Shown: positions 1-6,312, counted from the stretch's first letter. The stretch: DNA of 9,361 bases from Alphaproteobacteria bacterium MarineAlpha10_Bin2 (GCA_002937555.1 PTKB01000091.1:1-9361), one strand, 5' to 3'. Notes: a model not told the origin generated them from the sequence alone. Program-made: numbers and translations.

Positions 1-935
1 GCCAGGCGCTCGACCCCAGCGGCCCAGCCGACACCGGGCGTCGGCGGACCGCCCATGGTTTCGACCAAACCGTCATAGCGCCCGCCGGCGACGACGGCGC
101 CCTGCGCGCCGAGCGCCTCGGTGGTGAACTCGAAAGCGCTGTGGCAGTAGTAATCGAGGCCGCGCACCAAATGCGGATTGAGTTCGTATTCGATGCCGAG
201 AGAGTCGAGACCAGCGCACACGGAAGCAAAGAACGCATGCGACGACGCGTTCAAATATTCCGACATCTTAGGTGCCCCGGCGACGACATGGCGGTCGCCT
301 TCATCCTTGGAATCCAATATGCGCAGCGGATTTTTTTCGAGCCGGGTACGGCTGTCCTCGGAAAGGTCGGCGAGATGAGCGTTGAAATATTCCACCAAAC
401 TGTCGCGGTAGGCGGCGCGGCTTTCGCTATCGCCCAACGTGTTGAGCTCGAGCTTGACCGCATCGTTCACGCCGAGTGCTTTCAGCACTTCAGCGCCAAG
501 CGCAATAATTTCGACATCGCCCATCGCTTCCGGCACGCCCAACAACTCCACATCAATTTGATGGAACTGGCGCAGGCGCCCTTTTTGCGGCCGCTCGTAG
601 CGGAACATCGGTCCGCCGCAAAAAACCTTCAACGGTAGATTCTGGCTGAGGCCGCCACTGATTAACGCACGCGCAACACCGGCTGTATTTTCGGGGCGCA
701 AGGTTATCCACTCACCACCCCTGTCTTCGAACGTATACATCTCCTTGGTGACAACGTCCGAGCTGTCGCCCAAGGTTCTTTTGAACACTTCGGTAAACTC
801 GAAGATCGGCGTCGACATCTCTTCATAGCCGTAGAGGCCAGCGGTGGCGCGGGCCGTCTCAAAGACATGTCGATGCGCTCTCAACTCATCCGGCAACACA
901 TCGCGGGTGCCGCGAACCGGCTGCAATTTCGGCAA
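1..935 (-). CDS. hisS: Histidyl-tRNA synthetase, C-terminal part cut by left edge
   Basis: Class II aminoacyl-tRNA synthetase that charges tRNA-His in the cytoplasm. Reading the minus strand from 935 gives 311 full residues open to the window edge. Visible in order are the N-terminal GTRDVLP (residues 9-15), motif 2 FRYERPQKGRLRQFHQ (111-126), the histidine-binding LVRGLDYY (256-263) and AGGRYDGL (293-300). These are hallmark HisRS sequences in normal order and spacing. Motif 3 and the anticodon-binding domain lie beyond the edge. The start is TTG: an in-frame TAA (948-950) lies five codons upstream with no ATG or GTG between, and GGAG sits 6 bases ahead of the TTG. The gene follows rodZ after 90 bases on the same strand. 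A canonical ERPQKGR loop argues for an ordinary G-1-recognising HisRS. Identity is secure. Confidence 0.97.
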   Translation of the reverse strand, partial: MPKLQPVRGTRDVLPDELRAHRHVFETARATAGLYGYEEMSTPIFEFTEVFKRTLGDSSDVVTKEMYTFEDRGGEWITLRPENTAGVARALISGGLSQNLPLKVFCGGPMFRYERPQKGRLRQFHQIDVELLGVPEAMGDVEIIALGAEVLKALGVNDAVKLELNTLGDSESRAAYRDSLVEYFNAHLADLSEDSRTRLEKNPLRILDSKDEGDRHVVAGAPKMSEYLNASSHAFFASVCAGLDSLGIEYELNPHLVRGLDYYCHSAFEFTTEALGAQGAVVAGGRYDGLVETMGGPPTPGVGWAAGVERL

Positions 936-941
936 TTGAAA

Positions 942-947
942 CTCCGT
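942..947 (-). promoter_or_regulatory. Ribosome binding site deciding the hisS TTG start
   Basis: On the minus strand the sequence reads ACGGAG, then six bases TTTCAA, then TTG CCG AAA. The stop TAA immediately upstream in the same frame leaves TTG as the first usable start, so this site fixes the hisS start at 935. TTG starts usually translate less efficiently than ATG, which may hold HisRS output down (inference). Confidence 0.7.
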
Positions 948-977
948 TTAGAAGTACGCGAATAGATTCTAGCGTCA

Positions 978-1000
978 GCGAATCATCGGAGCGGATTCGC
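978..1000 (-). repeat. Perfect 7-bp hairpin in the rodZ-hisS gap
   Basis: GCGAATC (978-984) and GATTCGC (994-1000) are exact inverted copies around a 9-base loop. No T-run follows on either strand, so it is not a standard rho-independent terminator. Lying in the 90 bases between the rodZ stop and the hisS start, it could act as an mRNA stem separating the two cistrons, a processing site or a protein-binding site. The structure is seen directly; the role is unknown. Confidence 0.5.
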
Positions 1001-1025
1001 CAACCCGAAAGCTTGGAAAAAATTG

Positions 1026-2279
1026 CTAGCGGTCTGCTTCCGAACCGGCAGCCAGGACTTCAGGATCCAGCGACACGTTGCGCCGCACCACGCCGATCGG
1101 GCCCAACGCCCCGATCAGAGACCCATCCACACGCAGCTCCAAGGCGCCGGCATTTCCGGTCACCATAATCAGGCCCGAACGGTTGGGAACCTGATAAATA
1201 TCGCCGGTACGCAAAATCCGCGTCAGCAACAGCTCGTTATTGGGGCCCTGTATTTGCACCCAACTATCCGCTGTCGCGCGAATGGCGATTCTAAAGTCGG
1301 TGTTTTCCTCGCCGTAAATATTGGGTTTATGGACCGGCAGATCGGCGGCGCCAGGCGCCGACGCGACATCGAATTCCCCGGCACCGGCGCCGTCGATCGC
1401 TTGTGCATTTGCGTTTCGGATAATGGGCACCGCATCGCCGCTCCGCGGAAGGAAAGCTTCCATAACGGCCGGTGTATCGGGCTGGTTCGCGGCAGCACTA
1501 TCCCAAAGAGAATCGCTTCTGAGCGGTGGCGAATTATCGGAAGCCGAGGGTGCGACGTCCGGCGTGGGGCTGGTTTCCATCGTGCCGGCGGCGGTAGCGG
1601 CCACCGCCGTTTGTCCGGACGCCGTTTGCGCGGGGGTGTCTACGCTTTGCTCAGCCTTCTGAGTCATAGCGTTACCAACTTCAACCGGCTGGGCGACGGC
1701 GACCTCTTCGTCGGCAACGGACTCCGTCGCGACCGCAGCCATCACCTCTTTATCATTTGTGAGGCCGGCCGCTTCGGTAATTTTGTTCGACACGTCCGAA
1801 ACGAGATTGGTCGCTAATTTTCCTTCTGTCGAATAAACATGCCAGCCGCCATAGGCGAGACCCGCCAACAATACAACCACCAACACCAGCCACGGTTTCG
1901 GATTTCTGCCTTCCTTCGGCGGCACGGGAAATGTCAGATCGCGTTGTGCGGCGCCGCCCGCCGTTTCGCGCTTCAGGCGCTCCACCATCTCGTTCGATTG
2001 GAGGCCTAGAAATTCGCAATAGCTGCGCAGAAAACCGGCGGCATAGGCCGATCCCGGCAAGTCTTCGAAGCGCCCTTCCTCCAAGGCTTCGAGATAAAGC
2101 AGGCGAATTCTGAGCGCGGTGGCGATGTCCGCAAGCTCGTATCCCGCCGTCATGCGGGCGCGTCTTAAATCGACACAGAGGCTCGGAACGTCCTCAGCCG
2201 ATCGGTCGCCGACTTCACGCAATACAGGGCCCATGCCCAATTCCGGTTCGAGAGGCTCAACCCCTCTTCGATCTGCCAT
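1026..2279 (-). CDS. rodZ: RodZ-type membrane-anchored HTH protein with DUF4115 domain
   Basis: Bitopic inner-membrane protein of 417 residues. RodZ family members tie the MreB cytoskeleton to the membrane and help set cell shape. An N-terminal helix-turn-helix of the HTH_25 type spans about residues 33-102 (LRRARMTAGYELADIATALR through the EGRFEDLPGSAYAAGFLRSYCEFLGL region). One transmembrane helix follows at about 129-146 (WLVLVVVLLAGLAYGGW). Next comes a long Ala/Thr/Val/Pro-rich linker, about 150-325, predicted periplasmic. The C-terminal beta-rich DUF4115 domain covers about 328-405 (ADSWVQIQ, LRTGDIYQVP, LELRVDGSLIGALG). The ATG is preceded by GAGG seven bases away. The linker is the least conserved part and the protein is somewhat longer than E. 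coli RodZ. The domain order is diagnostic; a direct MreB partner is inferred, since no mreB is in view. Confidence 0.9.
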   Translation of the reverse strand: MADRRGVEPLEPELGMGPVLREVGDRSAEDVPSLCVDLRRARMTAGYELADIATALRIRLLYLEALEEGRFEDLPGSAYAAGFLRSYCEFLGLQSNEMVERLKRETAGGAAQRDLTFPVPPKEGRNPKPWLVLVVVLLAGLAYGGWHVYSTEGKLATNLVSDVSNKITEAAGLTNDKEVMAAVATESVADEEVAVAQPVEVGNAMTQKAEQSVDTPAQTASGQTAVAATAAGTMETSPTPDVAPSASDNSPPLRSDSLWDSAAANQPDTPAVMEAFLPRSGDAVPIIRNANAQAIDGAGAGEFDVASAPGAADLPVHKPNIYGEENTDFRIAIRATADSWVQIQGPNNELLLTRILRTGDIYQVPNRSGLIMVTGNAGALELRVDGSLIGALGPIGVVRRNVSLDPEVLAAGSEADR

Positions 2280-2302
2280 TCCGCCGCCTCATCACATCAA
2301 CC

Positions 2303-2331
2303 AATATGAATACAGACACCATACCGGTTAA
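2303..2331 (-). promoter_or_regulatory. Candidate sigma-70-like promoter for rodZ
   Basis: The minus strand shows TTAACC (2331-2326), a 17-base spacer, then CATATT (2308-2303). Each box matches four of six consensus positions. The implied start of transcription, near 2296, would leave a short leader that still includes the rodZ ribosome binding site (GAGG, 2290-2287). Alphaproteobacterial promoters are poorly predicted by eye, so this is only a candidate. Confidence 0.25.
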
Positions 2332-2345
2332 GTCTTGAATTCACG

Positions 2346-2370
2346 GTTCGATCTCATGTACATGCCGAAC
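2346..2370. repeat. Nested palindrome, possible operator upstream of rodZ
   Basis: The perfect 10-base palindrome CATGTACATG (2355-2364) lies inside a 5-base inverted repeat, GTTCG (2346-2350) and CGAAC (2366-2370). The outer arms are offset (4 bases on one side, 1 on the other). The nested symmetry about 70-90 bases upstream of rodZ resembles a binding site for a dimeric regulator. The symmetry is seen; binding is inference. Confidence 0.3.
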
Positions 2371-2462
2371 GACTGCTGGCGTTTCCCAACCAATTTAGGA
2401 CCCGCCTTGCCGTCAATTACCGCTTTTGCCTTAAACTCCGCTCCGCCAGTCTTCAAGTTGAA

Positions 2463-2475
2463 ACCGCAAAGCGGT
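2463..2475 (-). terminator. Weak candidate terminator for the lysC-NMO transcript
   Basis: On the minus strand the sequence reads ACCGC TTT GCGGT followed by TT and then CAAC. The stem is only 5 bp and the T-run is very short. It lies about 118 bases past the NMO stop, in the right orientation to end that transcript. It is too weak to call firmly. Confidence 0.2.
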
Positions 2476-2548
2476 GTCTAGAGCCTTGTCTTAACGGCAA
2501 TTCGTAAAATTAGCACCAGCCCGTGTGGGGCGCAATTAATATTGTGCC

Positions 2549-2562
2549 CGCCAATTTTGGCG
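2549..2562. repeat. Short inverted repeat just after the NMO gene
   Basis: CGCCA and TGGCG pair as a 5-bp stem around a 4-base AT-rich loop, 31 bases past the NMO stop in the direction of transcription. No T-run follows, so it may be only a 3'-end stabilising stem or chance. Confidence 0.2.
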
Positions 2563-2592
2563 TCGGCCGGCCCATCCTTTCCACAATGTTCG

Positions 2593-3642
2593 CTAACTTG
2601 TGGATAACCGCCCGATTCGTCCGGCAAGAGTCTCGGCGGCCTGACCCATCAACTCCTCGATAATCTCGGCAACCGGCTGCTCGCGCTCAACCATGCCGAC
2701 GCTTTGACCCGCCATCAGCGAGCCATGTTCGACATCGCCATCGATCACCGCCCGGCGCAAGGAGCCGGCCCAAAACCGCTCGATGACGAGTTGCGCCTCT
2801 TTTTGATCCAACTCGCCGTCGCGGTAGCGTGCGATGGCATCGCGCTGCGCCGCGAAGAACTGCTCGGTCGCCTTGTTGGCGAGGGCGCGCACGGGGATTA
2901 CCGGAAAATCCGGATCGAGTTGCACCGAAAGCTGCGCGTCGCGCGCCTTGGCGCTATAAATAACTTTTTTGAAATTCTCATGCGCGATGGACTCCGAAGC
3001 GCAAACGAAACGTGTGCCAATCTGGCAACCGGCCGCGCCCATTTCCATGTAAAGGGCGATGGCGTCGCCGCGCCCGATGCCGCCGCCGACAAACACCGGG
3101 ACGTCGCGCAGGTGCGGGAGAATTTCCTGGCACAGCACGCTGGTCGCCACCGGGCCGGTATGTCCGCCCGCCTCCATGCCTTCGATAATGAACGCATCGA
3201 CGCCTTGACGCATAAGCCTCTTGGCCACCGGCAGTGTCGGCGCGAAGGCGATGATCTTAACGCCGGCTTCCTTCAGCTGGTCCGTGGCCGCGCGCGGCGG
3301 CATGCCGCCGGCCAGAACTACATGCCCAACGCCTTCATCGATGCAGACCTGTAACAGTTCATTGAGCTCGGGATGCATGATGATCACATTCACGCCGAAC
3401 GGTTTGTCGGTGCGCGCGAACGTTCCCTTTATCTCATCGCGCAATTCATCAGGGCTCAGCGAGCCGGTCGCGATGACACCGAAAGCGCCGCAGTTCGATG
3501 TCGCGGCAACCAAATGGCGCTCGGACAACCACGACATCGCGCCGCCCAGAATAGCATAGCGAACGCCGAGAAACGCACGCCCGCGGGCGGATAAGGCGTC
3601 CAGCTCGGCGTGTGCCGCGGCAAGAGCGCTGGTTTTACTCAT
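2593..3642 (-). CDS. Nitronate monooxygenase / FabK-like flavoprotein
   Basis: FMN-dependent TIM-barrel protein of the nitronate monooxygenase (2-nitropropane dioxygenase)/FabK superfamily, 349 residues from the chosen ATG. Visible are the N-terminal YAILGGAMSW (29-38), NCGAFGVIA (50-58), KPFGVN (80-85), the GMEAGGH motif (155-161) that carries the histidine used in this family, the phosphate-binding GGGIGRG (186-192) and QIGTRF (207-212), and the C-terminal GSLMAGQSVG (307-316). Members oxidise alkyl nitronates such as propionate-3-nitronate, but the superfamily also includes enoyl-ACP reductases, so the substrate is not settled. The ATG at 3642 overlaps the lysC stop by 8 bases. ATGs at 3678 and farther inside lysC exist, but the coupled start gives the usual N-terminal length. 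No strong ribosome binding site is seen, which fits translational coupling to lysC. Family is certain, exact reaction is not. Confidence 0.88.
   Translation of the reverse strand: MSKTSALAAAHAELDALSARGRAFLGVRYAILGGAMSWLSERHLVAATSNCGAFGVIATGSLSPDELRDEIKGTFARTDKPFGVNVIIMHPELNELLQVCIDEGVGHVVLAGGMPPRAATDQLKEAGVKIIAFAPTLPVAKRLMRQGVDAFIIEGMEAGGHTGPVATSVLCQEILPHLRDVPVFVGGGIGRGDAIALYMEMGAAGCQIGTRFVCASESIAHENFKKVIYSAKARDAQLSVQLDPDFPVIPVRALANKATEQFFAAQRDAIARYRDGELDQKEAQLVIERFWAGSLRRAVIDGDVEHGSLMAGQSVGMVEREQPVAEIIEELMGQAAETLAGRIGRLSTS
3635..3642 (-). promoter_or_regulatory. lysC stop / NMO start overlap (ATGAGTAA)
   Basis: The minus strand reads ATGAGTAA: ATG opens the flavoprotein and TAA, in another frame, closes lysC. 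With no clear Shine-Dalgarno upstream, ribosomes finishing lysC probably re-initiate here, tying the two protein levels together. Confidence 0.6.
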
Positions 3643-4882
3643 CCAATCTGTAGGCGGCATGCAGAGCGCGCACCGCACGCTCCGTATGTTCCTCTGCGAT
3701 CAAAACGCTAATCTTAATTTCCGAAGTCGATATCACTTGAATGTTGATGTCGTTTTCCGCCAGCGCGGAGAACATCGTCTGGGCGACGCCGGCATGGCTT
3801 TGCATGCCGACCCCGATGACCGACACCTTGGCCACTTCGCTGTCGCTCAAGACGCTCTCGAATTCGAGCTTGCCCTGCATCTTGCGCAGGGCCTCGAGCG
3901 CGCGGTCGGCATCGTCGCGGGCAATGGTAAAGGTAATATCCGTCGCCTTGCCGTCGTGCGATACGTTTTGCACGATCATATCGATTTTGATTTCGGCCTC
4001 GGAAAGCGGCGCCAGGATATCGGCGGCCACGCCCGGCTTGTCGGGCACCCGCACGACCGTGATCTTGGCGTCATCGCGGCTGTAAGCGATCCCGGTGACC
4101 ATGTTTTGATTTTCGTCGTCTTCTAACTGCATGCCCCACACATCCGTAATGATTGTTCCTTCGACCAAGGTACCCGGCAGGTCGGCAAAGCTCGAAAGCA
4201 CTTGGATCGGCACGCGGTGGCGAAGCGCAATCTGCACCGCCCGCGGATCGAGCACCTTGGCGCCGAGCGACGCCAGCTCGAGCATCTCCTCGCAAGTGAT
4301 CTTGTCAAGTTTGCGCGCATTGTTGACGATCCACGGGTCGGCGGTAAAGACCCCGGTGACGTCGGAGTAGAGATCGCAACGATCGGCGCGGAGCGCCGCA
4401 GCCAAGGCCACCGCCAGTGTATCGGAGCCGCCGCGCCCGACCGTCGTCACACGGCCGTCCGGCGAAAGCCCCTGAAACCCGGCGACCACGGGTACCCCGC
4501 CCGCGGCCATCAATTGCTTGATCTCGCCGGTTTCTATCTCACGGATACGGGCGCGGCTGTGGCTCGCATTCGTGCGCACCGGCAATTGCCATCCCATCCA
4601 CGAGCGCGCTTCGACGCCCAAGCGTTGCAAGGCGAGCGCCACCAGGCCGCTGGTGACCTGCTCGCCGCTCGACACCACCACGTCATGTTCCTCATGGTTG
4701 CCGTTCGGCGACATCTCCCGCACCCAGCCGACAAGCTGGTCCGTGACGCCGGCCATCGCGGAAACCACGACGGCGACCTCGTTGCCGGCATCCAATTCGG
4801 CTTTAACCCGGCGCGCGACACGGCGGATCGGTCCTAAATGGGATACGGACGTCCCACCGAATTTCTGTACAATCAACGCCAT
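3635..4882 (-). CDS. lysC: Aspartate kinase, monofunctional, two ACT domains
   Basis: Phosphorylates L-aspartate with ATP, the first committed step to lysine, threonine, methionine and diaminopimelate, in the cytoplasm. The 415-residue protein has the kinase signature KFGGTSV (7-13), VVSAMAGVTDQL (39-50), SSGEQ (71-75), the nucleotide-site TTVGRGGSDT (146-155) and LYSDVTGVFTADP (171-183). Two C-terminal ACT regulatory domains follow, at about 272-345 (VPDKPGVAADILAPLSEAEI) and 352-415 (VSVIGVGMQSHAGVAQTMFSALA). This matches the class feedback-inhibited by lysine and/or threonine. The frame is open upstream to 5047, but the ATG at 4882 gives the family's normal MALIVQKFGG start and has GAGAGAG six bases ahead. 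It heads a two-gene unit with the NMO and diverges from ubiG. An internal start making a separate ACT-only beta subunit, known in some relatives, was not resolved. Confidence 0.96.
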   Translation of the reverse strand: MALIVQKFGGTSVSHLGPIRRVARRVKAELDAGNEVAVVVSAMAGVTDQLVGWVREMSPNGNHEEHDVVVSSGEQVTSGLVALALQRLGVEARSWMGWQLPVRTNASHSRARIREIETGEIKQLMAAGGVPVVAGFQGLSPDGRVTTVGRGGSDTLAVALAAALRADRCDLYSDVTGVFTADPWIVNNARKLDKITCEEMLELASLGAKVLDPRAVQIALRHRVPIQVLSSFADLPGTLVEGTIITDVWGMQLEDDENQNMVTGIAYSRDDAKITVVRVPDKPGVAADILAPLSEAEIKIDMIVQNVSHDGKATDITFTIARDDADRALEALRKMQGKLEFESVLSDSEVAKVSVIGVGMQSHAGVAQTMFSALAENDINIQVISTSEIKISVLIAEEHTERAVRALHAAYRLDE

Positions 4883-4894
4883 TAAATTCTCTCT

Positions 4895-4920
4895 CGCGCC
4901 CGGCAATGGGTGAGGGCGCG
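4895..4920 (-). repeat. Leader hairpin touching the lysC ribosome binding site
   Basis: CGCGCCC (4895-4901) and GGGCGCG (4914-4920) form a perfect 7-bp, all G/C stem with a 12-base loop. Its edge touches the lysC Shine-Dalgarno (GAGAGAG, 4895-4889). A second stem, CCCGG-ATA-CCGGG, lies just upstream in the leader at 4931-4943. These stems could affect ribosome access. The leader is far too short for a lysine riboswitch, and no such signature is visible. Confidence 0.45.
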
Positions 4921-4952
4921 CCTCCTTCGTCCCGGATACCGGGCGACGGGCG

Positions 4953-4981
4953 CGTATACATACTGTGTTAGAATCACGCAA
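4953..4981 (-). promoter_or_regulatory. Candidate lysC promoter
   Basis: The minus strand reads TTGCGT (4981-4976), a 17-base spacer, then TATACG (4958-4953). Spacing is ideal; both boxes keep the most important consensus bases. Transcription would begin near 4946, giving a leader of about 64 bases that contains both leader hairpins and the ribosome binding site. Confidence 0.35.
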
Positions 4982-5000
4982 GCAAGCATGCGAGCAGGTC

Positions 5001-5005
5001 GGCGG
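5001..5005 (+). promoter_or_regulatory. Ribosome binding site supporting the ubiG start at 5013
   Basis: GGCGG lies seven bases ahead of the ATG at 5013. The frame is open farther upstream to a GTG at 4965, but that would add 16 residues absent from typical UbiG proteins and would start within the presumed promoter region. Confidence 0.45.
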
Positions 5006-5012
5006 CAAAACC

Positions 5013-5780
5013 ATGAAGCAAGAAACTTCCAGCGCGTCAGGGCGCACCAGCGTCGATGACAGCGAGATCGCCCGCTTTGCCGCGCTGGCCGAGAAATGGT
5101 GGCAAGCCGACGGGCCATTTCGTGCGCTTCATGCCCTCAACGTTCCCCGCCTCACCTATATCCGCGACCATCTCTGCCGCCGCCACGCACGCGACTTCAG
5201 GGACGAACGCCCGCTCGCGGGCTTGCGGCTTTTGGATATCGGTTGCGGCGGCGGGCTGATTGCCGAGCCGTTGGCGCGTCTCGGCGCGGAGGTCACGGCG
5301 ATCGACGCCGGCAGCGACGCAATCGAGGCGGCGCGCCTTCATGCCGGTCTCTCCGGCCTCGACATCGATTACCGTCACATCACCGCGGAGGAACTGGCCG
5401 ATCAGGATGTTCAATTCGATTGCGTGCTCACGCTCGAAGTGGTCGAGCATGTGGCCGATTTGAATGGCTTCCTCGCCGCAAGTTCGAGGTTGGTGCGACC
5501 GGGCGGGATGTTTTTTGCCGCCACCCTCAACCGAACCGCTCTGTCTTATCTCCTCGCCATTGTCGCGGCCGAACGGATATTGCGCTGGCTGCCGCCCGGC
5601 ATACACCAATGGACCAAGTTCGTCCGGCCCTCGGAGCTAATGGCGCCGCTGCGCCGACACGGCGTGGCAATCGGGGATATTAGCGGCGTCAGCTACGACC
5701 CGTTGACGCGCGCTTGGGAACTCAGCCGCAAACTCTCGGTGAACTACATTGCGTGCGGGATAAAAAACGAGATCACTTGA
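5013..5780 (+). CDS. ubiG: Ubiquinone biosynthesis O-methyltransferase
   Basis: SAM-dependent O-methyltransferase that performs both O-methylations of ubiquinone synthesis, acting at the inner membrane. The 255-residue protein opens with the family's N-terminal region (SEIARFAALAEKWW at 17-30, then the GPFRALHALN / RLTYIRDH stretch). It carries SAM motif I LLDIGCGGG (73-81), the acidic residue D98 ending the second strand, EVVEHV (142-147), LVRPGG (160-165), TLNRT (171-175), and the UbiG-specific LPPGIHQWTKFVRPSEL (193-209). An amphipathic stretch near 178-192 may bind membrane. It is transcribed away from lysC and converges on the DUF1178 gene. The divergent lysC-ubiG arrangement is common in Alphaproteobacteria. 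No anomalies; high certainty. Confidence 0.96.
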   Translation: MKQETSSASGRTSVDDSEIARFAALAEKWWQADGPFRALHALNVPRLTYIRDHLCRRHARDFRDERPLAGLRLLDIGCGGGLIAEPLARLGAEVTAIDAGSDAIEAARLHAGLSGLDIDYRHITAEELADQDVQFDCVLTLEVVEHVADLNGFLAASSRLVRPGGMFFAATLNRTALSYLLAIVAAERILRWLPPGIHQWTKFVRPSELMAPLRRHGVAIGDISGVSYDPLTRAWELSRKLSVNYIACGIKNEIT

Positions 5781-5799
5781 ATTGAAGCAAATCGTCGTC

Positions 5800-5817
5800 G
5801 CAGGTGAATTCACCTGC
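5800..5817. terminator. Perfect 18-base palindrome between convergent ubiG and DUF1178 genes
   Basis: GCAGGTGAATTCACCTGC is a perfect inverted repeat, folding as a 7-bp stem GCAGGTG/CACCTGC with an AATT loop. It begins 19 bases after the ubiG stop and ends 12 bases before the DUF1178 stop, so it could end transcripts from both sides. Neither side has a clean T-run, so a 3'-end-protecting stem or rho-assisted termination is equally possible. Confidence 0.5.
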
Positions 5818-5829
5818 TCGGGAGTTGCT

Positions 5830-6312
5830 CTAAGAATCGTGCCGCGGCACCCAAGGCATCTGGCTTATTTCGATTCCCTCTTCGCGCAATTCCTTGGCTT
5901 CTTCCTTGCTGGCGTCGCCATAAATATTGCGCTTCTCGACTTCGCCGTGATGGATCTTGCGCGCTTCCTCGGGAAAGCGTTCGCCGACATTGTCGAAGTT
6001 CTTTTCGACCACGTCGCGCATTTTGCGCAAGGTTTTGATCGCCTCGCCCATTTGCTCCGGCGTGGGCGCTCCCGGGGCCATGGCCGCTGCGGCGTTCGTC
6101 GTCTTCGCGACGGCGCTGCCGGTGCTCCGGCCCCTGCCCTTGCCGGTGCCGGCAGGAATGTTCGGTGCCATGGGCGCTTTCTCGACCTTGTGGTCGCCGC
6201 ACATCGGGCATTCCACCTCGCCGCCCGAAATCTGGCTTTCGCACGCTTCGGAATCGGCAAACCACGCCTCAAACACGTGCTCCTGTCCGCATTTTAGGTC
6301 GAACACAATCAT
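5830..6312 (-). CDS. DUF1178 family protein with N-terminal zinc-ribbon-like cysteines
   Basis: Conserved proteobacterial protein of unknown function, 160 residues, no signal peptide or membrane helix. The N-terminus has a small metal-site pattern: C8, H12, and the pair C35-P-M-C38, with the family's EHVFEAWF between. A Gly/Ala/Thr-rich flexible middle (about 52-85) follows. The C-terminal helical part (about 95-150) carries the DUF1178 signatures KMRDVVEKNFDNVGERFPEE and KIHHGE, then NIYGDAS and EAKELREEGIEI. In related genomes this gene usually follows nit and grxC on the same strand; here two plus-strand methyltransferase genes lie between them. It converges with ubiG. Family assignment is firm; the role is unknown and zinc binding is inferred. 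Confidence 0.9.
   Translation of the reverse strand: MIVFDLKCGQEHVFEAWFADSEACESQISGGEVECPMCGDHKVEKAPMAPNIPAGTGKGRGRSTGSAVAKTTNAAAAMAPGAPTPEQMGEAIKTLRKMRDVVEKNFDNVGERFPEEARKIHHGEVEKRNIYGDASKEEAKELREEGIEISQMPWVPRHDS

Larger units (their letters stand above)
2280..2592. other. 313-base gap between the NMO stop and the rodZ start
   Basis: No ORF with recognisable protein content is seen on either strand. The gap holds a candidate rodZ promoter near the rodZ end, a nested palindrome at 2346-2370, and two short hairpins at 2463-2475 and 2549-2562. It is locally more AT-rich than the flanking genes, as expected for a regulatory spacer between two transcription units. I found no tRNA-like cloverleaf and no clear riboswitch. 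Confidence 0.6.

Noticed and set aside
1023..1817. Long plus-strand open frame of 264 codons opposite rodZ
   Set aside because: Its translation is Arg/His-rich with no known motif and lies wholly antisense to a gene with clear domains; GC-rich coding DNA often gives such mirror frames.
2388..2416. TTGACG (2411-2416, minus strand) as the -35 box of a rodZ promoter
   Set aside because: The -35 is good, but the base run 17 positions downstream (TTGGTT) is a poor -10 box, so the site at 2303-2331 was preferred.
2704..3354. Plus-strand open frame of 216 codons opposite the flavoprotein gene
   Set aside because: Antisense to a motif-complete gene, with no recognisable protein features and no ribosome binding site.
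3643..3678. Upstream ATG start for the flavoprotein inside lysC
   Set aside because: It would add 12 residues not expected for the family and shows no better ribosome binding site than the coupled ATG at 3642.
4202..4837. Plus-strand open frame of 211 codons opposite lysC
   Set aside because: Mirror of the aspartokinase codons; no domain or plausible start signal.
4883..5012. Lysine riboswitch ahead of lysC
   Set aside because: The leader is only about 64-130 bases and lacks the long multi-helix lysine-box pattern; only simple stems are visible.
5096..5683. Open frame of 195 codons in another plus frame within ubiG, and a 190-codon frame on the opposite strand
   Set aside because: Both overlap the UbiG coding region; only the UbiG frame carries SAM and UbiG motifs.
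5782..6297. Plus-strand frame of 171 codons starting just after ubiG
   Set aside because: It runs antisense through the DUF1178 gene, and the terminator-like palindrome lies near its start; the DUF1178 frame has family motifs and this one does not.
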